64,000 nucleotides of DNA from Corydoras sp. C115 (GCA_019802505.1 JAFMOC010000102.1:303501-367500); one strand, 5' to 3'; shown: positions 1 through 10,518, counted from the first letter of the stretch. Translations and numbers: made by a program. Notes: generated by a model from the letters alone, not told the origin.

Positions 1-542
1 TTCATGTAAAATTGTCAGTTCTAAGCGATCACGCTACCGGAATGAGGAGGAAGCGTGATTTAAGGTGAACAGAAAAAGTTTATGTTCCGTGGGGGAACGC
101 CCCACAAACGAACCACTGTCCGTAGGGAAAAACAAAAACAGAATAAACAAACGCCGAAGCGAGGCGCTGTGCACCGGTCAGTAGCGGTGGAGATCGCTGA
201 GACGTAGTGGCCGGGAACGCCGGATGGTGACGTCACTTATTACTCGCGATCCTGTAGGAAGCCAGAAACCGAACTGAGCATAGGCGTGGAGTGCGAGCGG
301 CAGCGGCACACCGAGTCTAGACGCACTCCGTGACCACCCGTGCAGCGGAATACAATCAGACCAACCATCAGATGAACAATCAAAACTCTGCGCTGAAGAG
401 TCCGGGACGGCGGCTAAAGTAGTCTCTCCAGCCGAAGGACACCCCCATGTGGTCAAAATGGTACATTCGACTATGAGGTTCATAGTCGACTACGGTTCTC
501 CGAATCGAATCGTCGAATCAGCGAATATTGCAGCTCACCCCT
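1..542. mobile_element. hAT-family DNA transposon, terminal part, cut by window start
   Basis: The last ~105 bases (about 438-542) are nearly identical to the right end of the small element at 13623-14046, including TAGTCGACTACGGTTCTCC and the terminal CACCCCT. The first bases (TTCATGTAAA) also match that element just before its right end, so about 400 bases here are missing from the small copy. I infer that this is the end of a longer relative and that the small copy is an internal deletion derivative. No transposase domain is recognised; a 101-codon minus ORF at 178-483 has no motif I know. The left end lies outside the window. Confidence 0.65.
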
Positions 543-556
543 AATATATACACACA

Positions 557-2100
557 CAGTCATGGCCAAAAGTTTTGAGAATGACACAAATATTATATTT
601 TCACATGATCTGCCCCCCTTTGGTTTTTATGTGTGTTTGCAATTATATTTCTGTATGTGATAAAAACATCTGACAATCATATTATGAGTAACAAAAGCTT
701 TTATTGACAGTTAGAATGAGTTAATGCAGCAAGTCAATATTGCAGTGTTGACCCTTCTTCTTCAGGACATCTGCAATTCTCCCTGGCATGCTCTCAATCA
801 ACTTCTGGACCAAATGCTGACTGATAGCAGTCCATTCTTGCACAATCAATGCTTGCATTTTGTCAGAATGTGTAGGTTTTTGTTTGTCCACCCGTCTCTT
901 AAAGATTGACCACAAGTTCTCAATGGGATTAAGATCTGGGGAGTTTCCAGGCCGTGGACCCAAAATCTCTATGTTTTGTTCCCTGAGCCATGTAGTTATC
1001 ACCTTTGCTTTATGGCAAGGTGCTCCATCATGCTGGCATTGTTGATCACCAAACTGCTCTTGGATGGTTGGGAGAAGATGCTCTCGGAGGACATTCTGGT
1101 ACAATTCTTTATTCATGGCTGTGTTTTAGGCAAGACTGTGAGAAAGCCGATTTCCTTGGCAGAGAAGCAACCCCACACATGAATGGTTTCAGGATACTTT
1201 ACAGTTGGCATGAGACAAGACTGGTGGTAGCGCTCACCTCGTCTTCTCCGAATAAGCTGTTTTCTAGATATCCCAAACAATCGGAAAGGGGATTCATCAG
1301 AGAAAATGACTTTACCCCAGTCCTCAGCAGTCCACTCCCTGTACCTTTTGCAGAATATCAGTCTGTCCCTGAGGTTTTTTCTGGAGAGAAGTGGCTTCTT
1401 TGCTGCCCTCCTTGAGACCAGGCCTTGCTCCAAGAGTCTCCGCCTCACAGCGCGTGCAGATGCACTCACACCTGCCTGCTGCCATTCCTGAGCAAGCTCT
1501 GCACTGCTGGTAGCCCGATCCCGCAGCTGAAAAACTTTTAAGAGATGGTCCTGGCGCTTGCTGGTCTTTCTTTGGCGCCCTGGATCCTTTTGGGCAACAA
1601 TGGAACCTCTCTCCTTGAAGTTCTTGATGATGCGATAGATTGTTGACTGAGGGGCAATCTTTCTAGCTGCGATACTCTTCCCTGTTAGACCAATTTTTGT
1701 GCAGTGCAATGATGACTGCATGTGTTTCTTTAGAGATAACCATGGTTAACAGAAGAGAAACAATGATGCCAAGCACCAGCCTCCTTTTAAAGTGTCCAGT
1801 GGTGTCATTCTTACTTAATCATGACAGATTGATCTCCAGCCCTGTCCTCATCAACACCCACACCTGTGTTAATGGAGCAATCACTGAAACGATGTTAGCT
1901 GGTTCTTTTAAGGCAGGGCTGCAATGAAGTTGAAATGTGTTTTGGGGGATAAAGTTCATTTTGTAGGCAAATATTGACTTTGCAATTAATTGCTGTTAAG
2001 CTGATCACTCTTTATAACATTCTCGAGTATATGCAAATTGGCATAATAAAAACAGAAAAATTAATATTTGTATCATTCTCAAAACTTTTGGCCATGACTG
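557..2100 (-). mobile_element. Tc1/mariner transposon, inactive
   Basis: The ends are inverted repeats of about 40 bases that begin CAGTCATGGCCAAAAGTTTT and differ at very few positions. A TA follows the right end (2101) but CA precedes the left end, so the target duplication has been altered on one side. The transposase is on the minus strand and is broken (see 721-1742). The right end runs into a short TA tract. Confidence 0.92.
721..1742 (-). pseudogene. Tc1-like transposase, frameshifted
   Basis: This is a DDE transposase that would have cut and pasted its own element. The N-terminal helix-turn-helix part and the first catalytic region (an FSDESPF motif) lie in the frame open from 1721 to 1113. 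The rest, including the HDGAPCH and SPDLNPIENLW motifs with the second Asp and the Glu, lies in another frame open from 1116 to 721. The frame must therefore change near 1115. A second lesion is visible near 1693-1700, where a run of A residues appears one base too long and separates the probable true start (ATG on the minus strand at about 1742) from the rest. With two frame breaks it should make no functional enzyme. Confidence 0.9.
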
Positions 2101-2131
<31 letters not shown>

Positions 2132-2133
2132 AT

Positions 2134-2449
2134 GGCGGCACAGTGGCTTAGTGGTTAGCACGTTTGCCTCTCAGCACTTTGAATGAAGTTTCCATGTTCT
2201 CCCCATGTCCGCTTGGGTTTCCAGGTTCTCTGGGTTTCCTCCCACAGTCCAAAAACATGGATCAAGGTCAATTGAATTCTCCAAATTGCCCCATATAGTG
2301 TGTGTCTGTGTGTGTGTGTCCAGTGATAGATTGGCATCCTGTCCTGGGTGTATCTACCCAGCGCCCGAAACGTTCTACCCTGGATAGGCATGGGGAATCC
2401 CCCCGTGACCTAATAGAGGATAAAGTGGAAGATAATAGACGGATGGATA
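2134..2449 (+). mobile_element. Mermaid-like tRNA-derived SINE (SINE-A), full length
   Basis: This is the first of about 80 copies of the window's dominant repeat, called SINE-A below. A full copy is about 340-350 bases. It begins GGCGGCACGGTGGCTTAGTG with an A-box-like TGGCTTAGTGGTTAGC and a B-box-like GGTTCGAATCC about 35 bases on. The body carries CCTCCCACAGTCCAAAAACA, CCCCATATAGAGTGTG and CCTGTCCTGGGTGTATCTGC. The 3' end is GATAAAGCGGAAGATAATGG followed by GATG or GAAT repeats. The tRNA-like head and LINE-like tail define a SINE copied by a LINE. The family name Mermaid is from memory of fish SINEs. This copy is moderately diverged in its B box region. Confidence 0.85.
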
Positions 2450-2601
2450 AATATATATAATTTATATTCTACTGTCTGCTATAATTTATATATTTTATAA
2501 TTTATTTATACATTTATATATGCAGCTACCCAATTTCAATCCTTTCACTAATCACATCTCATTATGCTGCTTACATTTTGTCAAATTTTGTCTGTTGATG
2601 T

Positions 2602-2750
<149 letters not shown>

Positions 2751-2810
2751 ATTATGTACATCTAAATGTACAATGCATGACAATAAAGGTTATCTAAGTC
2801 AAAATCTAAT

Positions 2811-2870
2811 TTTAAGGACGGAACCTTGGGAGGACCAAGACTCATCCTCCTTGAGCGGCCGGGCAGCCAC
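2811..2870 (-). mobile_element. LINE 3' UTR fragment
   Basis: This short stretch (AACCTTGGGAGGACCAAGAC and CCTCCTTGAGCGGC) is the reverse complement of the LINE 3' UTR seen in full at about 10195-10250. It is a small remnant next to a Tc1 insertion. Confidence 0.6.
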
Positions 2871-2908
2871 ACACCTCTGACCTCACATTAGAATCCATGC
2901 GTGACATA

Positions 2909-4540
2909 CAGTGGATATAAAAAGTCTACACACCCCTGTTCAAATGCCATGTTTTTGTGATGTAAAAAAATTACAGTAAGACAAATAATTTTACAACTTT
3001 TTCCACCTTTAATGTGACCTATAACCTGTACAATGCAATTGAAAAACAAACAGAAACCTTTCAGGGAGGTGATGTAAAAATAAACAACTGAGATAATGTA
3101 GTTGCATAAGTGTGCACACCCTTTTATAACTGGGGGTGTGGCTGTGTTCAGATTTAACCAATTACATTCAAACTCATGTTAAATGGGAGTCAGCACACAC
3201 CTGTCACCAATTAAAGTGCCTCTGATCAACCCCAAATAAAGTTCAGCTGTTCTAGTAGGCTTGTCCTGACATTTTTGTAGCCACATCTTCCAGCACAAGC
3301 CATGGTCCGCAAAGAACTGCCAGAGCATCAAAGGGATCTCATTATTCAAAGATATCAGTCAGGTGAAGGCTACAAAAGAATTTCCAAGTCATTAAATATA
3401 CCATGGAACACAGTGAAGACTGTCATTATCAAGTGGAGAAAACATGGCACAACAGTGACATTACCAAGAACAGGACGTCCGTCCAAAATAGATGATAAGA
3501 CAAGAAGAAAACTGGTCAGGGAGGCTGCCAAGAGGCCGACAGCAACACTGAAGGAGCTGCAAGAATTTCTGGCAAGTACTGGCTGTGCAGTACATGTGAC
3601 AACAATCTCCCGTCTTCTTCATATGTCTGGGCTATGGGGTAGGGTGGCAAGACGGAAGCCTTATCTTTCAAAGAAAAACATCCAAGCCCGGTTAAATTTT
3701 GCAAAAAGACATCTGAAATCTTCCAAACGCATGTGGGAAAATGTGTTATGGTCTGATGAAACCAAGGTTGAACTTTTTGGACATAATTCCAAAAGGTATA
3801 TTTGGCGCAAAAACAACACTGCTCATCACCAAAAGAACACCATACCTACAGTGAAGCATGGTGGTGGCAGCATCATGCTTTGGGGCTGTTTTTCTTCAGC
3901 TGGAACTGGGGCCTTAGTCAGGGTGGACGGAATTATGAACAGTTCCAAATACCAGTCAGTGTTGGCACAAAACCTTCGGCCTTCTGTTAGAAAGCTGAAG
4001 ATGAAGAGGAACTTCATCTTACAGCACGACAATGACCCAAAGCACACATCTAAATCAACAAAAGAATGGCTCCAACGGAATAAGATTAAGGCTTTGGAAT
4101 GGCCCAGCCAGAGTCCAGACCTGAATCCCATCGAACATCTGTGGGGTGATCTGAAGAGGGCTGTGCACAGGAGATGCCCTCGCAATCCGTCAGATTTGGA
4201 GCGGTTTTGCAAAGAAGAGTGGGCAAATATTGCTACATCAAGATGTGCCACACTGATAGGCTCCTACCCAAAAAGACTGAGTGCTGTAATAAAAGCCAAA
4301 GGTGCTGCAACAAAGTATTAGTTTAAGGGTGTGCATATTTATGCAACCAGGTTATTTTAAGTTTTTTATTTAATATTTTTCAGCTGTAAAGGTTTCTGTT
4401 TGTTTTTCAATTGCATTGTACAGGTTATAGGTCACATTAAATGTGGAAAAAGTTGTGAAATTATTTGTCTTGCTGTCATTTTTTTACATCACAAAAACAT
4501 GGCATTTGAACAGGGGTGTGTAGACTTTTTATATCCACTG
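2909..4540 (+). mobile_element. Tc1/mariner transposon with intact transposase
   Basis: The element runs from CAGTGGATATAAAAAGTCTA to its complement and is flanked by TA on both sides (2907-2908 and 4541-4542), the expected Tc1 target duplication. Terminal inverted repeats of about 153 bases (2909-3061 and 4388-4540) differ at only about four positions. Together with the open transposase this points to a young, possibly still mobile copy. Nothing has inserted into it, unlike most repeats around it. Confidence 0.95.
3302..4321 (+). CDS. Tc1-like DDE transposase, full length
   Basis: This 339-residue protein cuts its element out of DNA and inserts it at TA sites. Residues 1-110 form the paired-like DNA-binding part: two helix-turn-helix units separated by a GRP motif near residues 58-60. 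The catalytic core follows, with Asp152 (WSDET), Asp243 (QHDNDPKHT) and Glu278 (SPDLNPIEHLW). The spacing between the last two is 34 residues, the classical Tc1 DD34E pattern. A glycine-rich HGGGSIMLWGCFSS box lies at 186-199. The length matches the usual ~340 residues, and the ATG at 3302 gives the typical Tc1 N-terminus (MVRKELPEHQR). No stop or frameshift interrupts it. It lies between long inverted repeats with no other gene in the element. Confidence 0.95.
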   Translation: MVRKELPEHQRDLIIQRYQSGEGYKRISKSLNIPWNTVKTVIIKWRKHGTTVTLPRTGRPSKIDDKTRRKLVREAAKRPTATLKELQEFLASTGCAVHVTTISRLLHMSGLWGRVARRKPYLSKKNIQARLNFAKRHLKSSKRMWENVLWSDETKVELFGHNSKRYIWRKNNTAHHQKNTIPTVKHGGGSIMLWGCFSSAGTGALVRVDGIMNSSKYQSVLAQNLRPSVRKLKMKRNFILQHDNDPKHTSKSTKEWLQRNKIKALEWPSQSPDLNPIEHLWGDLKRAVHRRCPRNPSDLERFCKEEWANIATSRCATLIGSYPKRLSAVIKAKGAATKY

Positions 4541-4549
4541 TACATTATT

Positions 4550-4686
4550 CATCCATCCATTATCTTCCGTTTTATCCTCTATTAGGGTCGCGGGGGGCGG
4601 TTCCCCATGCCCGTCTCGGGCGCTGGGCAGATACACCCAGGACAGGACTCCAATCTCTCACTGAGCAACACACTCACACACAAACC
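4550..4686 (-). mobile_element. SINE-A, 3' part
   Basis: A minus-strand copy that keeps only the tail-proximal third and has a ~20-base deletion after CCCCATGCCC. Confidence 0.8.
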
Positions 4687-4751
4687 TAGTAGAGCATTGA
4701 GTGTGTAGATATACTTTGTTTTTTCTCTGATGTATTTGGGGCATTTTGTCA

Positions 4752-4945
4752 GGGCGCTGTAGCTCAGTGGTTAGGGTGTTGGGCTGTCAATCAGAAGGTG
4801 GTGGGTTCAAATCCCAGGTCCACTGAAGTTACCAATGTGGGTCCTTGAGCAAGACCCTTAACCCTCTTGGCTTCAGGGATGTTGTGGCCAACCATGTGTG
4901 CTTGGAGGTCCCCAAATGTAAATGTATGTACGTAAATGTGTTTCA
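4752..4945 (+). mobile_element. Second tRNA-derived SINE family (SINE-B)
   Basis: The head has A-box TAGCTCAGTGGTTAGGGTGT and B-box GGTTCAAATCC at tRNA spacing, so it looks like a tRNA. The body (TCCTTGAGCAAGACCCTTAA) is typical of fish SINEs, and the end carries AAATGTAAATG-like repeats as in L2 LINE tails. A minus-strand relative is at 61695-61898. It is not a real tRNA gene: the 3' half of the cloverleaf continues into SINE body. Confidence 0.75.
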
Positions 4946-4989
4946 TGGTGATCAGTATGTGGCAGGCTGTGCATAATGTGGGTTCTTTC

Positions 4990-5330
4990 AAGGATTTCGA
5001 GGATTCAAGGATTTTTATTGTCACATCACCTAGTACTGGGGTACTGGTGAGTGAAAAACTTATGAACAAGTACCCACAACTGTGCAAAAAAAGCAATATT
5101 TACAAGTATAAGGGAAAATGATACAATACATTTAAAATATAAAAATTGAAATATAAAATATAAGAAAGGTATGGAGATATAGATAAAGAGAAAGTCAGAG
5201 AGGGTGTATGTAAGAGTGTATGTTGGTGCAGTGAAGTAAAGTGCAAGGTGCAGTGTATATGTAAGGTGGCAATCGTCCGAGTATGGGCAGTATACCCCTA
5301 ATAAAAAGGTGTTTGTGTGTTAGTCTTGTG
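4990..5330. repeat. Unclassified dispersed-repeat remnant
   Basis: The stretch TTTTTATTGTCACATCACC, followed by an A-rich, low-complexity segment and GTGCAGTGAAGTAAAGTGCA, resembles dispersed fish repeats I have seen in antisense orientation. I cannot assign a family and no ORF is convincing. Confidence 0.3.
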
Positions 5331-5387
5331 TGCCCCATTCTGCTTCTGTAATATAAATAAAATACATATAACAAAATATATATAACT

Positions 5388-5712
5388 GGCTCAGCGCTAG
5401 GGATTCCCAGTTCGAATCCCCATCTGGGTGGAGATTCCATGTTCTCCCCGTGTCCACGTGGGTTTCCTCCGGGTTCTCCGGTTTCCTCCCACAGTCCAAA
5501 AACATGGAACAAGTCAATTGCATTCTCAAAATTGCCCCATATAGAGTGTGTGTGCGTGAGTGAGTGTGTGTCCAGCGATGGATTGGCGTCCTGTCCTGGG
5601 TGTATCTGCCCAGCGCCCGAAACATTCTCCCCTGGATGGGCATGGGGAACCCCACCGCAACCCTACTAGAGGATAAAGCGGAAGATAATGAATGAATGAA
5701 TGAATGAATGAA
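5388..5712 (+). mobile_element. SINE-A, 5'-truncated
   Basis: The copy starts at the CTCAGCGCTAGG block, lacking the A box, and ends in GAAT repeats. Confidence 0.85.
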
Positions 5713-5727
5713 AAATATATATAAATA

Positions 5728-5897
5728 AAACCTGCTCTTTGGTGCATCATTATTTTATTTCCGACGCTGGGGTAGACCTCGTGGTTTGTTGTCGGTTTAT
5801 GTGGTCCATTGTATCTGCAATGTATTTTTTATGTGTTCATTTATCAGAGGTTTATAATGTGAGGCTGATAGTTTTTTAGTTGGGTTATTTCGTTTGC
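5728..5897 (+). repeat. Duplicated 170-bp unique segment, copy 1
   Basis: This stretch (from CCTGCTCTTTGGTGCATC to GTTGGGTTATTTCGTTTGC) recurs with about 90% identity at 6498-6671. SINE copies lie between the two, so a tandem duplication carried SINE plus flank. Confidence 0.85.
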
Positions 5898-6067
5898 GGG
5901 CGGCACGGTGGCTTAGTGGTTAGCATGTTCTCCTCTCAGCACTAGGGATTCCCGGTTCGAATCCCCATCTGGGTGGAGTTTCCATGTTCTCCCCGAGTCC
6001 GCGTGGGTTTCCTCCGGGTTCTCCGGTTTCCTCCCACAGTCCAAAAACATGGAGCAAGTAAAATGAA
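5898..6067 (+). mobile_element. SINE-A, 5' half
   Basis: The copy has head and body up to the AAACATGG block, then is joined directly to the tail of an inverted copy. Confidence 0.85.
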
Positions 6068-6405
6068 TTCATCCATCCATTATCTTCCACTTTATCCTAT
6101 ATTAGGGTTGCGGCGTGGTTCCCCATGCCCATCCAGGGGAGAACGTCTCGGGCGCTGGGCAGATACACCCAGGACAGGACGCCAATCTATTGCTGGGCAT
6201 ACACTCACTCACACAAACACACTCTATATGGGGCAATTTGGAGAGCTCAATTGACTTGATCCATGTTTTTGGACTGTGGGAGGAAACTGGAGAACCCGGA
6301 GGAAGGCCACACGGACACGGGGAGAACATGGAAACAGATGGGATTCCCGGTTCGAATCCCCTAGTGCAGAGAGGAGAACATGCTAACCACTAAGCCACCG
6401 CGCTG
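6068..6405 (-). mobile_element. SINE-A, full length, inverted
   Basis: A near-complete minus-strand copy abutting the plus-strand half copy. The two share about 165 bases able to pair as a hairpin. Confidence 0.88.
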
Positions 6406-6407
6406 CA

Positions 6408-6411
<4 letters not shown>

Positions 6412-6480
<69 letters not shown>
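6412..6480. repeat. (TA)n microsatellite
   Basis: About 65 bases of TA follow the SINE head. Confidence 0.97.
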
Positions 6481-6484
<4 letters not shown>

Positions 6485-6497
6485 TATAAAAATATAA

Positions 6498-6671
6498 AAC
6501 CTGCTCTTCGGTGCATCATTATTTTATTTCCGATGTTGGGGTAGACCTCATGTGGTTTGTTGCTGGTTCATGTGGTCCATTGTAATTGCAATGTATTTTT
6601 TATGTATTCATTTATCAGAGGTTTATAGGTTTTATAGTGTGAGGCTTTTTTAGTTGGGTTATTTCGTTTGC
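6498..6671 (+). repeat. Duplicated segment, copy 2
   Basis: Second copy of the segment at 5728-5897, ending at the same GGGTTATTTCGTTTGC. The sequence after it (CAGCTGATCAGC) is the original flank, whereas copy 1 runs into a SINE. Confidence 0.85.
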
Positions 6672-6847
6672 CAGCTGATCAGCTCGGCCATTCCCCATAA
6701 TTCCAATATGCCCGGCAAACCAGTAATATCTAGGACAAGCTTCTCACAGTCGCCATAACGAAGATGCTGACATGCTCGGAAACATCCCATTCTGCCCCGA
6801 TATCATAATGACCTGGAGACTTTGAGGGGCCAGTAATGCAATAAAAA

Positions 6848-6930
6848 CTTGCCGACACTGTAAAGCTGCTTTGAGACAACATCCATTTTAATTAAGCACT
6901 ATATAGATAAATAAATTCATAAATAAGTAA
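6848..6930 (+). mobile_element. LINE 3' tail fragment
   Basis: TGTAAAGCTGCTTTGAGACA followed by AAGCACTATATAGATAAATA matches the 3' terminus of the LINE ending near 10400. Only the extreme 3' end remains, as is usual for 5'-truncated LINE insertions. Confidence 0.65.
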
Positions 6931-6959
6931 TAAAACACTATTATATTTACTTTAAACAA

Positions 6960-7214
6960 GGCATCTGATAAGGATGCCTCCGGGGCGCCTCACTAAGGAG
7001 GTGTTTCAGGCAAGTCCAGCTGGAAGGAGACCCCGGGGAAGACCCAGGACACGCTGGAGGGATTATATCTCTCAGCTGGTCTGGGAACCTCAGGGTTCCC
7101 CCAGTCGAGCTGGTGGAGGTGGCTGGGGCGAGGGAGGTCTGGGTCTCCCTACTTCGGTTGCTGCCTCCTCGACCCGAACCCCGGACAAGCGGAAGATAAT
7201 GGATGGATGGACTT
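6960..7214 (+). mobile_element. RTE-type LINE 3' end
   Basis: The reading frame from 6974 encodes PPGRLTKEVFQAS, GRRPRGRPRTRWRDYI and a run ending in CDS-like SVAASS. This is the C-terminal signature I know from RTE/Rex6-like LINEs of fish. The copy is 5'-truncated, so no reverse transcriptase motifs remain. It ends with AGCGGAAGATAATGGATGG plus GATG repeats, the same tail as SINE-A, which makes this LINE family the likely mobilising partner of the SINE. The clade assignment is from memory. Confidence 0.7.
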
Positions 7215-7311
7215 TAAACAAGGAATATTATAATATGAGAGACATATAAATGACAACACAAGTGCATTTTAAATGCCAGCGTTGCTGGTTAAAAAGCAAA
7301 TGCTGTTATTT

Positions 7312-7657
7312 ATCCATCCATTATCTTCTGCTTTATCCTCTATTAGGGTCGCGGGGGGGTTCCCCATGCCCATCCAGGGGAGAACGTCTCGGGCAATGGG
7401 CAGATAGACCCAGGACAGGACACCAATCAATCACTGGACACACACTCACTCACACAGACACACTCTATATGGGGCAACTTGGAGAATTCAATTGCCCTTC
7501 ATCCATGTTTTTGGACTGTGGGAGGAAACCGGAGGACCCGGAGGAAACCCACGCGGACACGGGGAGAACATGGAAACTTCACCCAGATGGGGATTCGAAC
7601 CTGGAATCCCTAGCGCTGAGAGGAGAACATGCTAACCACTAAGCCACCGTGCTGTCC
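7312..7657 (-). mobile_element. SINE-A, full length
   Basis: A minus-strand copy from the CCATCCATTATCTTC tail to the head ending GCTGTCC. The left flank GCTGTTATTTAT recurs after the next SINE at about 8047, suggesting that the two SINEs and the DNA between them were gained together or by duplication. Confidence 0.9.
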
Positions 7658-7748
7658 TAATTAAGCACTATATAGATGAATAAATGACTAAATAAGTAAT
7701 TAGAAATTACAACATTTTCAAGTTTAGACAATTTTAGTTTAAACAAGT

Positions 7749-8043
7749 TCCGCTTTATCCTCTATTAAGGTCGCGGGGGGGTTCCCCATGCCCATCCAGG
7801 GGAGAACGTTTTGGGCGCTGGGCTGATACACCCAGGACAGGGCGCCAATCTATCACTTGACGCACACTCACTCACACAGATACACTCTATATGGGGCAAT
7901 TTGGAGAACTCAAGTGACCTTGATCCATGGGTTTGGACTGTGGGGGGAAACTGGAGAACCCGGAGGAAACCCACGAGGACACGGGGAGAACATGGAAACT
8001 CCACCCAGATTGGGATTCGAACCGGGAATCCCTAGCGCTGAGA
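7749..8043 (-). mobile_element. SINE-A, head missing
   Basis: A minus-strand copy that stops at GCGCTGAGA, before the A box region. Confidence 0.87.
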
Positions 8044-8248
8044 TGCGCTGTTATTTATATCGCACATGATTAAGTATAAGAACCATTACGCATGGAGCAC
8101 ATCCACCTACTGTTAAAATACAGTGCTGAATAGCAATTCCAATATTCAGCAGCTTTCCACAGCTCAGTTCAGTTCACTTGCATCTGGCGCCCTCGTGTGG
8201 ACCAAAAAGAATTAACACTCAGTTCTTAGAGTACTGAATGGAGAAACA

Positions 8249-8587
8249 TTCATTCATTCATTCATTCATTATCTCCCGCTTTATCCTCTATTAGGGTCGC
8301 GGTGGGGTTCCCCATGCCCATCCAGGGGAGAACGTTTCAGGCGCTGGGCAGATACACCCAGGACAGGGCGCCAATCCATCGCTGGGCACACACTCACTAT
8401 ATGGGGCAATTTTGAGAACTCAATCGACTTGATCCATGTTTTTGGACTGTGGGAGGAAACCGGAGAACCCAGAGGAAACCCACGTGGACACGGGGAGAAC
8501 ATGGAAACTCCACCCAGATTGGGATTCGAACCGGGAATCCCTAGTGCTGAGAGGCGAACGTGCTAACCACTAAGCCACCATGCCGTC
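8249..8587 (-). mobile_element. SINE-A, full length
   Basis: A minus-strand copy starting with ATTC repeats, with a small deletion in the ACACACTCACTC block. ATGGAGAA on both sides is a likely target duplication. Confidence 0.9.
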
Positions 8588-8869
8588 TATGGAGAACCGT
8601 AATAGATCTTATTCATCAAAGCAGTGTGAACCCAAGCACAGACTACAGCTGCCAGGATGAAGAATGAACTTTATGTTTGAAGCATGAAATTAAAATCAGA
8701 ATGCATCGCCGTGCATCGTTCCTGTTTTAACATTCATTCGTTAAAACTGCTGCTCATCGATTTTCCGTCCTGTTTACAAATTCCTTTATTTATTTTTTTT
8801 AGGATTTTTGCACTCACAAAAGCAAAATCCACTCTTATTCTATGCAGTCAACAGCTACACACAACACAC
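8588..8869. other. No gene recognised
   Basis: Moderately AT-rich sequence without a supported ORF or repeat. It ends in CAACACAC, the left target duplication of the next element. Confidence 0.5.
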
Positions 8870-9474
8870 TAGGGCTGCGACAACGAATCGATGAAATCGA
8901 TAAAAATCGATTACGAAAAGTGTCAATAACGAATTCCCTTATCGATTCGTTGGGTCGCGCGATTTCCACGTTACTCGCAATGTCGGAACCGCTTACGTCA
9001 CCTGCAGCGCTTTAACAACACTGGAAAAAAAAAATAGCGGGTTGAACAAAAGTTGATAAATCGTACAAATGAAACAAAGCCAACGCAGAAAGAAAACTTC
9101 AGTTTAAATCAAAACTGCGGGAGCTTCACGCTTCACACTAATAAAGAACGTGGAACATGCGAGCACTGCGAAAATGAATTGACCCGCACAGAACACCACG
9201 ATGATGATCCACCACCTGAAACTAAACATGTTGGAGTCACCGATGAGGATGAAGCTGAACAGCAGAGTAAATCACTACAACATCCCGAGGTTCTTTAGTT
9301 TTGAAGTGAATCAACGTAACGGTGCACTCACACTATGAGAACCAGAGCACGCTTCATGCTGTTTTTGGTTATTCTGGAGAGTAACAGTGATGGAGAACGT
9401 GTTATTTTATATCAGGGGTGCAAAATCGAGTACACAATTTTATTAATAACATAAAATTCTACATAATCAGGCTC

Positions 9475-10405
9475 CACAGTATCTGAGTGAGTTGATTCAA
9501 TCGTACAAGCCAACACGTGAGCACTGATCTCAAGGTGCTGGTTTACTCTTAGCTCCTAGAATAAATAAAATTACTGCTGGTGGAAGAGCGTTCTCCCACA
9601 AGGCTCCTCAACTTTGGAATAGCCTTCCAGTTACTGTTCGTGATTCTGAATCACTATTAATCTTTAAAAATAAATTAAAAACACATTTATTTAATCTTGT
9701 GTTTAACTAATCCCCTGTAGATAAAGATGTAGGTCTCAGACTTGGCTGTGTTGGGGGGTAATCTGTGATCAGTGTATGCTGGCGTTTCACCTCTTCACCC
9801 ACCTCATCATTAATGGGGGGGTGTGGCGCAGAAATGATGCTGTTCTGGGGCGCCATCTCAACTATGTAGAGTCTGCAGGATCTGCCTCTTTTAGTTCTGC
9901 TGCTCTAGTCAGTGATGCCGGAGTCACATGCTGCACTGTGTCAATTAATTACTTATTAATTAAATGCCGTGCTTTATTATTAGCTCTAACTGACTTCCTT
10001 GTCTGTTTCTTTTTAGGTGTCCCCCGGCTTCCTGGAGATCTTCATCCATGGCTCTGCTGACGAATACTGGATGGAACCTGACAAGGCGGTCCTGCAGGAC
10101 GCCCCCTAATGGACTCACATATAGTTTTCCAGTTGTTAGTTTTTCCATTTGTTAGATATCTGTACATGGCTGTCCTACACTGTTGATGCTGCCGGCCGCT
10201 TAAGGAGGACGAGTCCCTCACTGAGTCTTGGTCCTCCCAAGGTTTCTTCCTTAAATAACAACATAACAGGGAGTTTTTTCTTGCCACTGTCGCTTCGGCT
10301 TGCTCTTTGGGGGTTTAAAGGCTTTTCATTCTGTAAAGCTGCTTTGTGACAATGTACTGTTGCAAAAAGCGCTATATAAATAAATGACTTGAACTTGAAC
10401 TTAAT
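9475..10405 (+). mobile_element. CR1/L2-superclade LINE, 3' end with ORF2 C-terminus
   Basis: Translation of 9475-9710 (with one early frame disruption) gives the C-terminal block of CR1/L2/Rex1-type reverse transcriptases: QYLSELIQSYKP, PRINKITAGGRAFSHKAPQL, WNSLPVTVRDSESLLIFKNK, then LKTHLFNLVFN and a stop. About 700 bases of 3' UTR follow and end with GCGCTATATAAATAAATGAC and TTGAAC repeats. The 5' part with the catalytic motifs is missing, so the copy is a dead 5'-truncated insertion. Fragments of the same 3' UTR occur at 2811, 6848, 13530 and 61912. The exact clade (Rex1, L2 or Nimb) is not settled. Confidence 0.72.
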
Positions 10406-10452
10406 GTGTCGATCGCATTGAGGGGTGTCAGGTAGATCGCGATGGAGGTTTG

Positions 10453-10453
<1 letters not shown>

Positions 10454-10518
<65 letters not shown>

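Noticed and set aside
3826..4251. 141-codon minus-strand ORF
   Set aside because: It is antisense to the Tc1 transposase.
9053..9298. 81-codon ORF as a host gene
   Set aside because: It lies inside a hAT element and may be a scrap of its transposase, but no diagnostic motif beyond one CEHC is present.
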